Shown here: piece after piece, positions 31,951 through 40,490 of the stretch
How the letters are laid out: every line of letters begins with the position of its first letter
Position numbering within the stretch: position 1 is the stretch's first letter
Origin: Microbacterium helvum
GTDB taxonomy: Bacteria; Actinomycetota; Actinomycetes; Actinomycetales; Microbacteriaceae
NCBI RefSeq assembly: GCF_014779795.1
Contig: NZ_JACXZS010000017.1
Location: 1-52,150 of the forward strand
Reading direction: 5' to 3'
DNA: 52,150 bases
The notes under the pieces: generated by a model
What the model was told of the DNA's origin: nothing
What the model saw: only the letters and a program-made list of their open reading frames with translations
Databases searched by the model: none
Position numbers and translations under genes: made by a program

Positions 31951-33133
31951 CGCCGGGGCCGAGCCGCCGGGCGGTCGCCCGCGCCCCGTCGACCTCCAGC
32001 ACCACGACGACGCCGGCGATCAGCGCTGCGGCCACGACGTACTCGTTCGACGGCAGCAGCCCGCTGAGCGCGATCAGCACCGCGCCCGCGAGCACCGCGG
32101 CCGAGGCCCAGCGCGACAGTGAGGCCCGCAGCAGCACGAGCCACGCGCCCGCCACGACGATCGCGATCGGCAAGGTCAGGGCGAGACCCGCGATGAACGG
32201 CGACACCGAGGTGTGCCCGGTGATCTCGTCGATCTCGACCTCGACGCCCGCCGACACGGCGCCGACGGCCGCGAAGATCCCGTAGTGCAGGTAACCGAAC
32301 CGGAACGCGGATTTGCGCCCCTCGAGGCGGCTGTGCTGCTCGCGCGCGAAGTACACCCACCAGATCCCGGCGGTCACGACGATGCCCGAGATCGCGAGCG
32401 TCACCAGCTCTGCGACGTGCTCGCCTTCGCCCAGCGCGTCGAAGATCGCGTTCGCCGACGCGAGCAGGCTCTCACCGAGCAGCAGCAGCGTGAACAGGCC
32501 GTACCGTTCGGCGATGTGGTGCGGGTGCCAGGGCGTGCGCCCCGCCGCTTCGCCCCACACCGGCACGAGCAGCTCGAGCGCGACGAGGACGAAGAACGTC
32601 CAGAACTGGGCGGCGTCGTCGAGCAGATAGATGCGCGCGACCCACAGCACCTGCACCACCGAGATGCCGAGAGCCATCCGCAGCGCCGTGCGACGGCATT
32701 CGGGATCGGATGCCGCGGCCCGCAGCCACTGGGCGACCATCGCCAGTCGCATGATGACGTAGCCCCACGTGACCACCGCGAAGTCGAAGGACACCATCGC
32801 GTCATGGACGCCGGCGGCAAGCACGAGGACGCCGCCCATCTGCACGATCGTCAGCACGCGGTAGAGCCAGTCGTCGGTGTCGAACGCCGACGCGAACCAG
32901 GTGAAGTTCATCCACGCCCACCAGATGGCGAAGAACACCATCAGGTACGACAGCACGCCCTGGCCGACGTGGTCGTCGCTGATCAGATGATGCAGATTCT
33001 GGGATGCCTGCGACACCGCGACGACGAAGACCAGGTCGAACAGCAGCTCGAGCGGCGTCGAGACGCGGTGCGGGGTGCCGGTGTCGCGAGCCGACATCCG
33101 GATGAGGCCCATCCGGGCGAGCACATCGGTCAT
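31940..33133 (-). CDS. ltrA: LtrA-family membrane protein (low temperature requirement A)
   Basis: The product is 397 aa with about ten hydrophobic helices. The LtrA family signatures are present: STPLELLFDLVFVVAVSQAS near the N-terminus, MVFFAIWWAWMNFTWFAS, HIAERYGLFTLLLLGESLLA in the middle, and WWVYF later. The name comes from a Listeria cold-growth phenotype; the biochemical function is not established. On the minus strand CATAAT ends 6 nt before the ATG, so the gene is probably leaderless. It is divergent from the YhhN gene. Confidence 0.9.
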   Translation of the reverse strand: MTDVLARMGLIRMSARDTGTPHRVSTPLELLFDLVFVVAVSQASQNLHHLISDDHVGQGVLSYLMVFFAIWWAWMNFTWFASAFDTDDWLYRVLTIVQMGGVLVLAAGVHDAMVSFDFAVVTWGYVIMRLAMVAQWLRAAASDPECRRTALRMALGISVVQVLWVARIYLLDDAAQFWTFFVLVALELLVPVWGEAAGRTPWHPHHIAERYGLFTLLLLGESLLASANAIFDALGEGEHVAELVTLAISGIVVTAGIWWVYFAREQHSRLEGRKSAFRFGYLHYGIFAAVGAVSAGVEVEIDEITGHTSVSPFIAGLALTLPIAIVVAGAWLVLLRASLSRWASAAVLAGAVLIALSGLLPSNEYVVAAALIAGVVVVLEVDGARATARRLGPGVTR

Positions 33134-33139
33134 GCGACG

Positions 33140-33145
33140 ATTATG
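33140..33145 (-). promoter_or_regulatory. -10 box of leaderless ltrA
   Basis: It reads CATAAT on the minus strand and ends 6 nt from the ATG at 33133. Confidence 0.5.
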
Positions 33146-33170
33146 GTGGCCCTGCACATCGAGGAGGATC

Positions 33171-33851
33171 ATGCGCCGGCTCTGGATCGGGTTCGCCCCC
33201 TACATCGTGCTGTCGATCGTGCACGTCTCGGCGCTCGCTGCCGACGCCGACGACATCGCAGCCCCGACCAAGCTGACGCTCATGCCGCTGCTCGCGTTCG
33301 CCGTCGTCTGGGGGGCGCGCGGCACGACGTGGTCGACTCCCCTGACGCTGCTGGTCGTCGCGATCGGGCTGTCGTGGCTCGGCGACGGCGCGGGCACATT
33401 CTTCCCGTTCGCACCGGAGCTGCCCTTGATGCTGCTCTTCTTCGGCCTGGCGCACGTCTGCTACATCTGGCTGTTCTGGCGCCGTCTGGCCGTGCGGCGC
33501 GTACCGCTGTGGGCCTCGGTCTACGCGGTGTGGTGGGTCGTGCTGCTGGCGGTCCTGTGGCCTCACCTGGGCGGTCTCGCGATCGCCGTCGCCGTATACG
33601 GCCTGGTGCTCGGCGGCACCGCGGTGGCGGCATCCCGCTGTCATCCGCTCGTGGTGTGGGGCGGCGTGTTCTTCCTCACCTCGGACTCGGTACTGGCCTT
33701 CCGCCTGTTCCTGCCCGATGCGATGCCCGGCTGGACGAGCCCGCTCGTCATGCTCACCTACTGCCTCGGGCAGGGCCTGATCGCGGCGGGCGTGCTCGCC
33801 GCGATCCGCGCACGGCGCACGGCTGCCGCGACGGCTGCGGTGGCCGCGTGA
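33171..33851 (+). CDS. YhhN-family lysoplasmalogenase-like membrane protein
   Basis: The product is 226 aa with about eight TM helices. The YhhN pattern is present: APTKLTLMPLLAFAVV (the K-P region), GLSWLGDGAGTF (the conserved Gly-Asp), FGLAHVCYIWLFW (the His-Y pair), and FFLTSDSVLAFRLF (the second S/D motif). Characterised members hydrolyse the vinyl-ether bond of lysoplasmalogens; activity here is inferred. RBS gaggagg precedes the ATG by about 3 nt. The stop overlaps the next start by 4 nt (GTGA). Confidence 0.85.
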   Translation: MRRLWIGFAPYIVLSIVHVSALAADADDIAAPTKLTLMPLLAFAVVWGARGTTWSTPLTLLVVAIGLSWLGDGAGTFFPFAPELPLMLLFFGLAHVCYIWLFWRRLAVRRVPLWASVYAVWWVVLLAVLWPHLGGLAIAVAVYGLVLGGTAVAASRCHPLVVWGGVFFLTSDSVLAFRLFLPDAMPGWTSPLVMLTYCLGQGLIAAGVLAAIRARRTAAATAAVAA

Positions 33852-34243
33852 GCGACGGCGGCGTCCCGGTGCGGGTGGATGCCTGGCTCTGGGCCGTCCG
33901 CATCTACAAGACGCGCTCAGCGGCCACGACGGCGTGCCGAGCCGGTCACGTGCGCGTGGGCGGAGAGCGCGCGAAGGCCGCCCAGCTGCTCAAGCCCGGC
34001 GACGAGGTGCGGGTGCGCATCGACGGATTCGACCGCATGCTGGTGGTGCGCCAGACGATCTCCAAGCGCGTGGGCGCGCCGCTGGCCGCCGCCGCGATGG
34101 AGGATCGCACGCCCCCGCGCGACCCCACGCCGGTGATGGCGCAGCGCGATCGCGGCGCCGGACGCCCGACCAAGCGCGAGCGCCGTGAGATCGACCGCCT
34201 GCGCGGACGGGATCAGGCCGACTGGGACGACGACGGCAGCTGA
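33848..34243 (+). CDS. S4-domain RNA-binding protein (Hsp15/RqcP-like)
   Basis: The product is 131 aa from GTG 33848. The S4 motif lies at about residues 7-60: RVDAWLWAVRIYKTRSAATT, then CRAGHVRVGGE and LKPGDEVRVR. The basic C-terminal tail ends in TKRERREIDRLRG, typical for the HslR-like family that binds stalled 50S subunits. It overlaps the YhhN gene by 4 nt. The 3' end overlaps the converging Nudix gene by 31 nt. Confidence 0.87.
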   Translation: MSDGGVPVRVDAWLWAVRIYKTRSAATTACRAGHVRVGGERAKAAQLLKPGDEVRVRIDGFDRMLVVRQTISKRVGAPLAAAAMEDRTPPRDPTPVMAQRDRGAGRPTKRERREIDRLRGRDQADWDDDGS

Positions 34244-35130
34244 TCGAGCAGCCAGCGCGTTCCCCGCACGGCACCGCCGGCATCCTTGATCCGCTCCGAG
34301 AGCCCGCGATCGCTGGTCACGACGATGACGGAATGACCGGATGCCGCCAGCCGGCGCGCCTCGTCGACGATCGTGTCGTCGCCCTCGCCGTGCGCGCGCA
34401 CCACGGCGATGCGGTCGACGTCGGCGACGGCGCGCGCCTGACCTTCGACGACCGCCGTCCACGGCGGGTACCAGGTCTGCTCATCGAGTTCGAGAGCGGA
34501 TGCCGCCACCCCCTGCTCCACGAGGGCCGACAGCCGCCCGAGCAGGCGCGTTGCCGCACCCGGGCGATCGCGCCACCAGCCGTCGGGCACGGAGCCCATC
34601 ACATTGGCCACGTCGACGACCACGGCCGGACGCACGTCGAGCAGCCCCCGCAGCCGCTCCCACGACGCCGCGAAGCCGGGGTGCAGCGGATAGTCGGTCA
34701 CGCGGTCGACCGGCACCCAGGCCAGCTCGCGGCTCTCGGGATCGCTGATCACCGGCTCGAACGGGACCACGACATCCCCGACGACGGTCGTGTAGCTCCA
34801 GTAGCCGAGGTCGAACACGCTCAGCACGCGCGGACGAACGGCGGAGTCCGGCACGCCCGCCTCTTCCGCGGCCTCGCGCAGCGCGCCGTCGCACGCGGAC
34901 TCGCCCTCGTGGCGCGCCCCGCCCGGGAGCGCCCAGGTGTCGCCGAAGTGGCTCCACGACACGCGGTGCTGCAGCAGGACGCCGCGCTGCGGATCGACCG
35001 CGAGCAGACCCGCAGCGCCGAAGCGGCCCCAGTAGCGCTCCCCCGTCGGCGCGACCACCCACGCGTCACCCGGATCCCGGGGGCCGTGCGGGCGCCGCGG
35101 CTCACCGGGGGCGAGGGGCTCGATCGTCAC
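34213..35130 (-). CDS. Nudix hydrolase fused to a NYN/PIN-like ribonuclease domain
   Basis: The product is 305 aa from GTG 35130. The N-terminal half contains the complete Nudix box (GGARHEGESACDGALREAAE, then EAGV), which binds Mg and a nucleoside-diphosphate substrate. The second half starts with AVVVDVANVMGS and continues with GDDTIVDEARRLA and VIVVTSDRGLSERI. This spacing of Asp residues is that of NYN/YacP-type RNases. The fusion hints at linked nucleotide clean-up and RNA decay. The substrate is unknown. Confidence 0.75.
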   Translation of the reverse strand: MTIEPLAPGEPRRPHGPRDPGDAWVVAPTGERYWGRFGAAGLLAVDPQRGVLLQHRVSWSHFGDTWALPGGARHEGESACDGALREAAEEAGVPDSAVRPRVLSVFDLGYWSYTTVVGDVVVPFEPVISDPESRELAWVPVDRVTDYPLHPGFAASWERLRGLLDVRPAVVVDVANVMGSVPDGWWRDRPGAATRLLGRLSALVEQGVAASALELDEQTWYPPWTAVVEGQARAVADVDRIAVVRAHGEGDDTIVDEARRLAASGHSVIVVTSDRGLSERIKDAGGAVRGTRWLLDQLPSSSQSA

Positions 35131-35213
35131 CCGTCCAGCCTCGCACACCGGCGAGCCACGGGTCTGCGACCGGCACGGCGCGCGTCATGCGGCGACTCGC
35201 CACAATGGAGCGC

Positions 35214-35660
35214 ATGCACGACGACCTCCCCGGCGATGACGACACCGATTACGAGCTCGACGACGACCCGAGCCGCGTCCAGCGGGATGTGGTGTGGGGG
35301 TGGCTCTCGACGGAGGCGTACTGGGGCCGCTGGCGCTCGCGCGCCGATGTGGAGACCCAGATCGCCAACTCGTGGCGAGTCGTCGGCGCCTACCGGCGCG
35401 ACACCGGAGAACAGGTGGGGTTCGCCCGCGCCGTGTCGGACGGCGTGGGCTTCGCGTATCTCGCCGACGTGTTCGTGCTCGACGCGCACCGTGGCCACGG
35501 CCTCGGCAAACGCCTGATCCGCCTCATGATCGACGACGGACCCGGCGCGAGCATGCGGTGGACGCTGTTCACCGGGGACGCGCACGGCCTCTACCGACAG
35601 TTCGGCTTCGCCGAGCCGGACGAGACCGCGATGGTGCGGCCCGCGCGTCAGGGGACGTGA
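35214..35660 (+). CDS. GNAT-family acetyltransferase
   Basis: The product is 148 aa from ATG 35214; ATG 35205 is the alternative. CACAAT (35201-35206) lies 7 nt upstream of 35214, which suggests a leaderless start there. The core motif is LADVFVLDAHRGHGLGKRLI (V...RGxGxG), followed by WTLFTGDAHGLYRQFGF. The N-terminus is unusually acidic (DDLPGDDDTDYELDDDP). It belongs to the small GNAT group related to amino-acid acetyltransferases; the substrate is unknown. Confidence 0.83.
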   Translation: MHDDLPGDDDTDYELDDDPSRVQRDVVWGWLSTEAYWGRWRSRADVETQIANSWRVVGAYRRDTGEQVGFARAVSDGVGFAYLADVFVLDAHRGHGLGKRLIRLMIDDGPGASMRWTLFTGDAHGLYRQFGFAEPDETAMVRPARQGT

Positions 35661-35673
35661 GCGGGTCGCCGGC

Positions 35674-37212
35674 TCACCGCTGGCGGCGCTCGCGCACCCG
35701 CATGTTGATCACGATGGGCGAGCCCTCGAAGCCGTAGAGCTCGCGCAGACGCCGCTGGATGAACCGGCGGTAGCCCGGGTCGAGGAACCCGGTCGTGAAC
35801 AGCACGAACGTCGGCGGACGCGTCGACGCCTGCGTGCCGAACAGGATGCGCGGCTGCTTGCCGCCGCGCAGCGGGTGCGGGTGCTCGGCGACCAGCTCGG
35901 TGAGGAACGCGTTGAACTTGCCCGTCGGGATGCGCTGATCCCACGAGACGAGCGCCGTCTCCAGCGCCGGGACGAGCTTCTCGAGGTGCCGGCCGGTGCG
36001 CGCCGAGATGTTGACGCGTGGCGCCCACGCGACGTGCGCGAGATCCTGCTCGATCTCGCGCTCGAGATAGCGGCGACGGTCCTGACCGTCCATGTCGTCG
36101 TCGTTCAGGCGGTCCCACTTGTTGTAGGCGATGACGAGCGCACGACCGGACTCGAGCACGAGGTCGATGATGTTGAGGTCCTGCACGCTGATGGGCTGCG
36201 TGACGTCGATGACGACGATCGCCACCTCGGCCTTCTCGAGGGCGGCCGAGGTGCGCAGCGACGCGTAGAAGTCGGCGCCCTGCTGCAGGTGCACGCGACG
36301 GCGGATGCCGGCGGTGTCGACGAAGCGCCACAGCTTGCCGCCGAGCTCGACGATCTCGTCGACCGGGTCGCGGGTGGTGCCCGCGAGCTCGTTGACGACC
36401 ACACGCTCCTCGCCCGCGGCCTTGTTCAGCAGCGACGACTTGCCGACGTTCGGACGACCCAGGATCGCGACCCGGCGCGGCCCGCCGATCTCTGCCTTGG
36501 CGACCGCCGACACGTCGGGCAGCACCTTGACGATCTCATCGAGCAGGTCCGCCACGCCGCGGCCGTGGATGGCGGAGACGGGGTGGGGCTCGCCGAGGCC
36601 GAGGTTCCACAGTGCCGCGGCCTCGGGCTCCTGACGCGCGTCGTCGATCTTGTTCGCGACCAGGAACACGGGCTTGTTCGCCTTGCGCAGCAGGCGCACC
36701 ACGTGCTCGTCGGTCGAGGTGGCACCTACCATCGCGTCGACGACGAACAGCACGACGTCAGACAGGTCGATCGCGACCTCTGCCTGGGCGGCGACCGAGC
36801 GGTCGATGCCCTTCGCGTCGGGCTCCCAGCCGCCGGTGTCGACGAGAGTGAAGCGGCGGTCCATCCATTCCGCCTTGTACGTCACCCGGTCGCGCGTGAC
36901 ACCCGGGGTGTCCTCCACGACGGCCTCGCGGCGGCCGAGGATGCGGTTCACGAGCGCGGACTTGCCGACGTTCGGACGCCCGACGATCGCGACCACGGGC
37001 AGTGCGGGCAGGAACTCGATGCCGTCCTCGCCTCGCACGATGCCGGCGAGCAGCTCGGCGTCGTCGGCGTCGAGGTCGTAATCCTCGAGCCCCTGGCGCA
37101 GCGCGCTCGCACGCTGCTCGACGAGCTCGTCGTCGAGGGCCGCGAGGTTCTCGGCGAGGTGGTCGTCGCCGGACTCGAACTCGTCGAAGTCGGAACGGTT
37201 GTCAGTGGCCAC
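35674..37212 (-). CDS. der: Ribosome-assembly GTPase Der (EngA)
   Basis: The product is 512 aa. Two tandem GTPase domains are visible: GRPNVGKSALVNR...DTGGW...NKID and GRPNVGKSSLLNK...DTAGI...NKWD. A C-terminal KH-like domain follows (RKxP-type segment GGKQPRILFGTQASTRPPTF). An acidic N-terminal extension of about 70 residues (FDEFESGDDHLAENLAALDD) is common in actinobacterial Der. It matures the 50S subunit. It directly follows cmk; only one base separates the cmk stop from the GTG start. Confidence 0.95.
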   Translation of the reverse strand: MATDNRSDFDEFESGDDHLAENLAALDDELVEQRASALRQGLEDYDLDADDAELLAGIVRGEDGIEFLPALPVVAIVGRPNVGKSALVNRILGRREAVVEDTPGVTRDRVTYKAEWMDRRFTLVDTGGWEPDAKGIDRSVAAQAEVAIDLSDVVLFVVDAMVGATSTDEHVVRLLRKANKPVFLVANKIDDARQEPEAAALWNLGLGEPHPVSAIHGRGVADLLDEIVKVLPDVSAVAKAEIGGPRRVAILGRPNVGKSSLLNKAAGEERVVVNELAGTTRDPVDEIVELGGKLWRFVDTAGIRRRVHLQQGADFYASLRTSAALEKAEVAIVVIDVTQPISVQDLNIIDLVLESGRALVIAYNKWDRLNDDDMDGQDRRRYLEREIEQDLAHVAWAPRVNISARTGRHLEKLVPALETALVSWDQRIPTGKFNAFLTELVAEHPHPLRGGKQPRILFGTQASTRPPTFVLFTTGFLDPGYRRFIQRRLRELYGFEGSPIVINMRVRERRQR

Positions 37213-37213
37213 G

Positions 37214-37954
37214 TCAGGCTCCTGTCTGGGCGTTGTCAGGCGTGGGAGCCGGCAGTGCGGCCTCGATCACGCCGAGCACGGCGTCCACGGTCTGGTCGAA
37301 ATCAAGGTGGGTCGAGTCGACGACCTCGACGCCGGGCGCGGCGGTGAGGAAGTCGACGACGGCCGAGTCGGAGGCGTCGCGCTGATGGAGCGCCGCGGCG
37401 ACGGCCGCGGCGTCCTGCGTCGTGAGCTCGGCGCTGCGGCGGGCGGCACGCACCTCGGGTGCGGCGGTCAGCAGGATCCGCACCGGCGCGTCGGGCGCGA
37501 CGACAGTCGTGATGTCACGGCCCTCGACGACCACACCCGGGCGGCCCGACTGGGCCACGAGTGCGCGGAACAGCGCGTTCACCGACTCGCGCACGGCCGG
37601 CACCCGGGCCACTCCGCTCACCGCGTCCGACACCTGCGGGTCGCGGATCGCGTCGGTGACGTCGGTCTGCCCGACCCGCACCCAGTACTCGTCGGGGTCG
37701 AGCGAGATCGCGTACTCGAAGTCGCCGGAGACGTCGAGGACGGATGCCGCGTCGGACGTGTCGATGCCGTGCTGCAGCGCGTGCCACGCCAGCGCGCGGT
37801 AGGCCGCGCCGGTGTCGAGGTAGCCGTAGCCGAGGCGGCGCGCGGCCTGCTTCGAGACGCTCGACTTGCCGCTGCCGGCGGGGCCGTCGATCGCGACGAT
37901 GATGGTCTCCGCCGCCTCGTTCCCGGTACCTGAGCTCGTCGAGGGGTCAGTCAT
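37214..37954 (-). CDS. cmk: Cytidylate kinase
   Basis: The product is 246 aa. The P-loop GPAGSGKSS follows strand TIIVAIDG at about residue 22. DTGAAYRA, the CMP-binding VVEGRDITTVVAPDA, and RSAEL come next. It phosphorylates CMP and dCMP using ATP. The ATG at 37954 overlaps the tyrA stop by 8 nt. The N-terminal insert TSSGTGNE is encoded by a ctcgacgagctcagg-like tract. Confidence 0.94.
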   Translation of the reverse strand: MTDPSTSSGTGNEAAETIIVAIDGPAGSGKSSVSKQAARRLGYGYLDTGAAYRALAWHALQHGIDTSDAASVLDVSGDFEYAISLDPDEYWVRVGQTDVTDAIRDPQVSDAVSGVARVPAVRESVNALFRALVAQSGRPGVVVEGRDITTVVAPDAPVRILLTAAPEVRAARRSAELTTQDAAAVAAALHQRDASDSAVVDFLTAAPGVEVVDSTHLDFDQTVDAVLGVIEAALPAPTPDNAQTGA

Positions 37955-39056
37955 TGGTGGTGCTCGCAATCTTCCAGCCGCGCGCTTCGAGACCGTCGAC
38001 GGCGCGGCGCACCGCGCTCGGGACGACGCTGATCTCGGCGAGGCCGAACTGGGCGCCGGGAGAATGCTCCAGGCGCAGGTCTTCCACGTTCACGTCGAGC
38101 TCGCCGAGCTCGCCGAAGAGCCGGCCGAGCTGGCCCGGGGTGTCGTCGACCATGACGACGACCTGCTCGTATCGGCGGTTCTGACCGTGCTTGCCGGGCA
38201 GCCGCTCCACGCCGTCGTTGCCCCGGCGGATCGTGTCGGCGACGGCGCGGCGCGCACCGGGCGCGTCGGGGTCGCGCAGCGCGTCGGCCACCGACGCGAG
38301 GTCGGCGGCGAGCAGGTCGAGCACATCGACCACCGGTGCGGCGTTGGCGCCGAGGATCTGCACCCACAGCTCGGGAGCGGATGCCGCGATCCGCGTCGTG
38401 TCGCGCACCCCCTGGCCGGCGAGCCGCAGCGAGCCGTCGGGCGCATCGACGAAGCGGCCTGCGAGCAGACTCGCGACGAGCTGCGGGACGTGCGACACGA
38501 GGGCGACACTGCGGTCGTGATCCTCCGGGCTCATCTCCAGCGGGGTCGCCCCCAGGTCGAGCGCAAGGCCCTCCACCAGCGCGAGGTCGGTGGCCGAGGT
38601 CTCGCGGTCTCGGCAGACGACCCACGGACGCCCGACGAAGATGTCGGCTCGCGCCGAGATCGCGCCGCCGCGCTCGCGCCCGGCGAGCGGGTGCGAGCCG
38701 ATGTAGTGGGTCAGGTCGACGCCGCGCTCGCGGAGCGTCCGCAGCGGCTCGAGCTTCACGCTCGCGACGTCGGTCACGACGGCATGCGGGTAGCGGGCGA
38801 GTTCACGCTCGATCACGTCGGCCGTGACGTCCGGCGGCACGGCCACCACGACGAGGGTCGGGTCGTCGGTGTCGGATGCGCGGCGCCCGGCCCCGTAGTC
38901 GATCGCCAGGCGCAGCTGCGAAGGAGAGGTGTCGTCGAGCGCGACGTCCACGCCGTTCACCCGCAGCGCGTGCCCGATGCTCGCGCCGAGCAGGCCGGTG
39001 CCGACGATGCGCACCGTGCCGTGCACACGCGACGCCAGGACGGCGGGCTCACTCAT
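37947..39056 (-). CDS. tyrA: Prephenate dehydrogenase with ACT domain
   Basis: The product is 369 aa. The NAD-binding motif VRIVGTGLLGASIGHAL is at the N-terminus. YIGSHPLAGRERGG is the active-site region with the catalytic His, and LVSHVPQLVASLLA follows. A C-terminal ACT domain (VVVMVDDTPGQLGRLFGELG) probably senses tyrosine or another amino acid. The enzyme oxidatively decarboxylates prephenate for tyrosine synthesis. It overlaps cmk and the pseudouridine synthase gene by 8 nt each. Confidence 0.93.
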   Translation of the reverse strand: MSEPAVLASRVHGTVRIVGTGLLGASIGHALRVNGVDVALDDTSPSQLRLAIDYGAGRRASDTDDPTLVVVAVPPDVTADVIERELARYPHAVVTDVASVKLEPLRTLRERGVDLTHYIGSHPLAGRERGGAISARADIFVGRPWVVCRDRETSATDLALVEGLALDLGATPLEMSPEDHDRSVALVSHVPQLVASLLAGRFVDAPDGSLRLAGQGVRDTTRIAASAPELWVQILGANAAPVVDVLDLLAADLASVADALRDPDAPGARRAVADTIRRGNDGVERLPGKHGQNRRYEQVVVMVDDTPGQLGRLFGELGELDVNVEDLRLEHSPGAQFGLAEISVVPSAVRRAVDGLEARGWKIASTTND

Positions 39057-39855
39057 CTGCGGTCTCCTCGTTCGCCAGTTTCTCGGCAGTGCCGGGTTCG
39101 CGGCGCGCGAGAGTCAGAAGAGCGCCCTGCTCCACTTTAGTCAACTCGCGCGCGCGCCCGGCTGGCAGCGTTCCCAGGTGCAGCGGCCCGAACTGGCGAC
39201 GCACGAGTTCGACGACCGGATGCCCCACCTCGGCCATCATGCGCCGCACGATGCGGTTGCGGCCCGAGTGCAGCGTCAGCTCGACGAGCGAACCCCCGCC
39301 CTCGGCGGACGACGACAGCAGCCGCGCCTTGTCGGCCGCGATCGGGCCGTCCTCCAGCTCGACCCCGCGCAGCAGTCGCTGGATGGTCTGCGGCGAGACG
39401 GTGCCGTCCACCTTCGCGATGTACACCTTGGTGACGCCGAACGACGGATGCGCGAGGACGTGCGCCAATTCGCCGTCGTTGGTGAGGACGAGCAGGCCGC
39501 TGGTCTCGGCATCCAGTCTTCCGACGTTGTACAGCCGCTCGTCCCAGTCCTTGGTGTAGCGGCGCAGATCGGGACGACCCCGGTCGTCCTTCATCGAGCT
39601 GACGACGCCGGTGGGCTTGTTGAGCATGACGTAGCGCTTGGACTGGTCGAACTGCACCGCGGTGCCGTCGACGTCGACGAGGTCCTTCTCGGGGTCGATG
39701 CGCGAGCCGAGCTCGTCGACGACGCGGCCGTTGACGCGCACGCGGCCGTCGACGATCATCTGCTCGGCGACGCGCCGCGATGCGACACCCGCGTTCGCGA
39801 GCGCCTTCTGCAGCCGCACACCCTCCGTCGACTGTGCGGAATCCGCGCTCGTCAC
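39049..39855 (-). CDS. Pseudouridine synthase, RluB/RsuA family
   Basis: The product is 268 aa from GTG 39855, with RBS aggagg 6 nt upstream. The N-terminal S4 domain is RLQKALANAGVASRRVAEQM, with RVRVNGRVV. The catalytic core motif GRLDAETSGLLVLTNDGELA contains the catalytic Asp. GRNRIVRRMMAEVGHPV matches the family end. It isomerises a uridine of 23S rRNA. The position after scpB is conserved in Actinobacteria. The start overlaps the scpB stop by 4 nt. Confidence 0.93.
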   Translation of the reverse strand: MTSADSAQSTEGVRLQKALANAGVASRRVAEQMIVDGRVRVNGRVVDELGSRIDPEKDLVDVDGTAVQFDQSKRYVMLNKPTGVVSSMKDDRGRPDLRRYTKDWDERLYNVGRLDAETSGLLVLTNDGELAHVLAHPSFGVTKVYIAKVDGTVSPQTIQRLLRGVELEDGPIAADKARLLSSSAEGGGSLVELTLHSGRNRIVRRMMAEVGHPVVELVRRQFGPLHLGTLPAGRARELTKVEQGALLTLARREPGTAEKLANEETADE

Positions 39856-40490
39856 CGTCGTCCTCCTTCTTCTGCGCCGTCGCCCACTTCGTCCGCACCG
39901 TCCAGGAGCGGCGAGATGTGCGGCAGCTCGTCCAGCGAGTTGATGCCCAGGTGCGTGAGCAGCGCATCCGTGGTGCCGTAGTTGATCGCGCCGGTCTCGG
40001 CGTCGGCGAACAGCTCGGTGATGAGCCCGCGCGCCACGAGCGTGCGCACCACCGAATCGACGTTCACCGCCCTGATCGACGCGACCTGGCTGCGCGTGAC
40101 CGGCTGCTTGTACGCGATGACGGCGAGGGTCTCCAGCGCCGCCTGCGACAGCCGCGACGGCGCCTGACCGCCCACGAACTCGCTCACCAGGTCGTCGAGC
40201 TCCTCGCGCACGTACAGCCGCCATCCGCCGCCGACCTCGCGCAGCTCGAAGCCTCGCATCGGTCCGCCGGAGCGGCCGTCGTAGTCGTCGACGAGGGACT
40301 CCAGCGCCTGGCGCACGGCGGGCACCGGCGCCGACACGGCGGCGGCGAGGCTCACGAGGCTCTGCGGCTCCTCGACGATCAGCAGGATCGCCTCCAGCCG
40401 GCGCGCGACGTCGGACGCCACGTCCGATACATCCGCCGCGATCGGCTCGACGTGGGCCGCGGTGGTCGCGGTGGTCGGGTCATTGGTCAT
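39852..40490 (-). CDS. scpB: Segregation and condensation protein B
   Basis: The product is 212 aa with two winged-helix domains. ARRLEAILLIVEEPQSLVSL, GFELREVGGGWRLYVREEL, the conserved LSQAALETLAVIAYKQPVTR and SVVRTLVARGLI (pattern of ScpB) are present. It binds ScpA to complete the Smc-ScpAB condensin. The start overlaps the scpA end by 11 nt. Confidence 0.94.
   Translation of the reverse strand: MTNDPTTATTAAHVEPIAADVSDVASDVARRLEAILLIVEEPQSLVSLAAAVSAPVPAVRQALESLVDDYDGRSGGPMRGFELREVGGGWRLYVREELDDLVSEFVGGQAPSRLSQAALETLAVIAYKQPVTRSQVASIRAVNVDSVVRTLVARGLITELFADAETGAINYGTTDALLTHLGINSLDELPHISPLLDGADEVGDGAEEGGRR

Noticed and set aside
37920..37950. A ctcgacgagctcagg-like tract at the start of cmk as a recombination site
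   Set aside because: It is a single copy inside the overlapping tyrA/cmk coding region in this window, with no partner to support a site.
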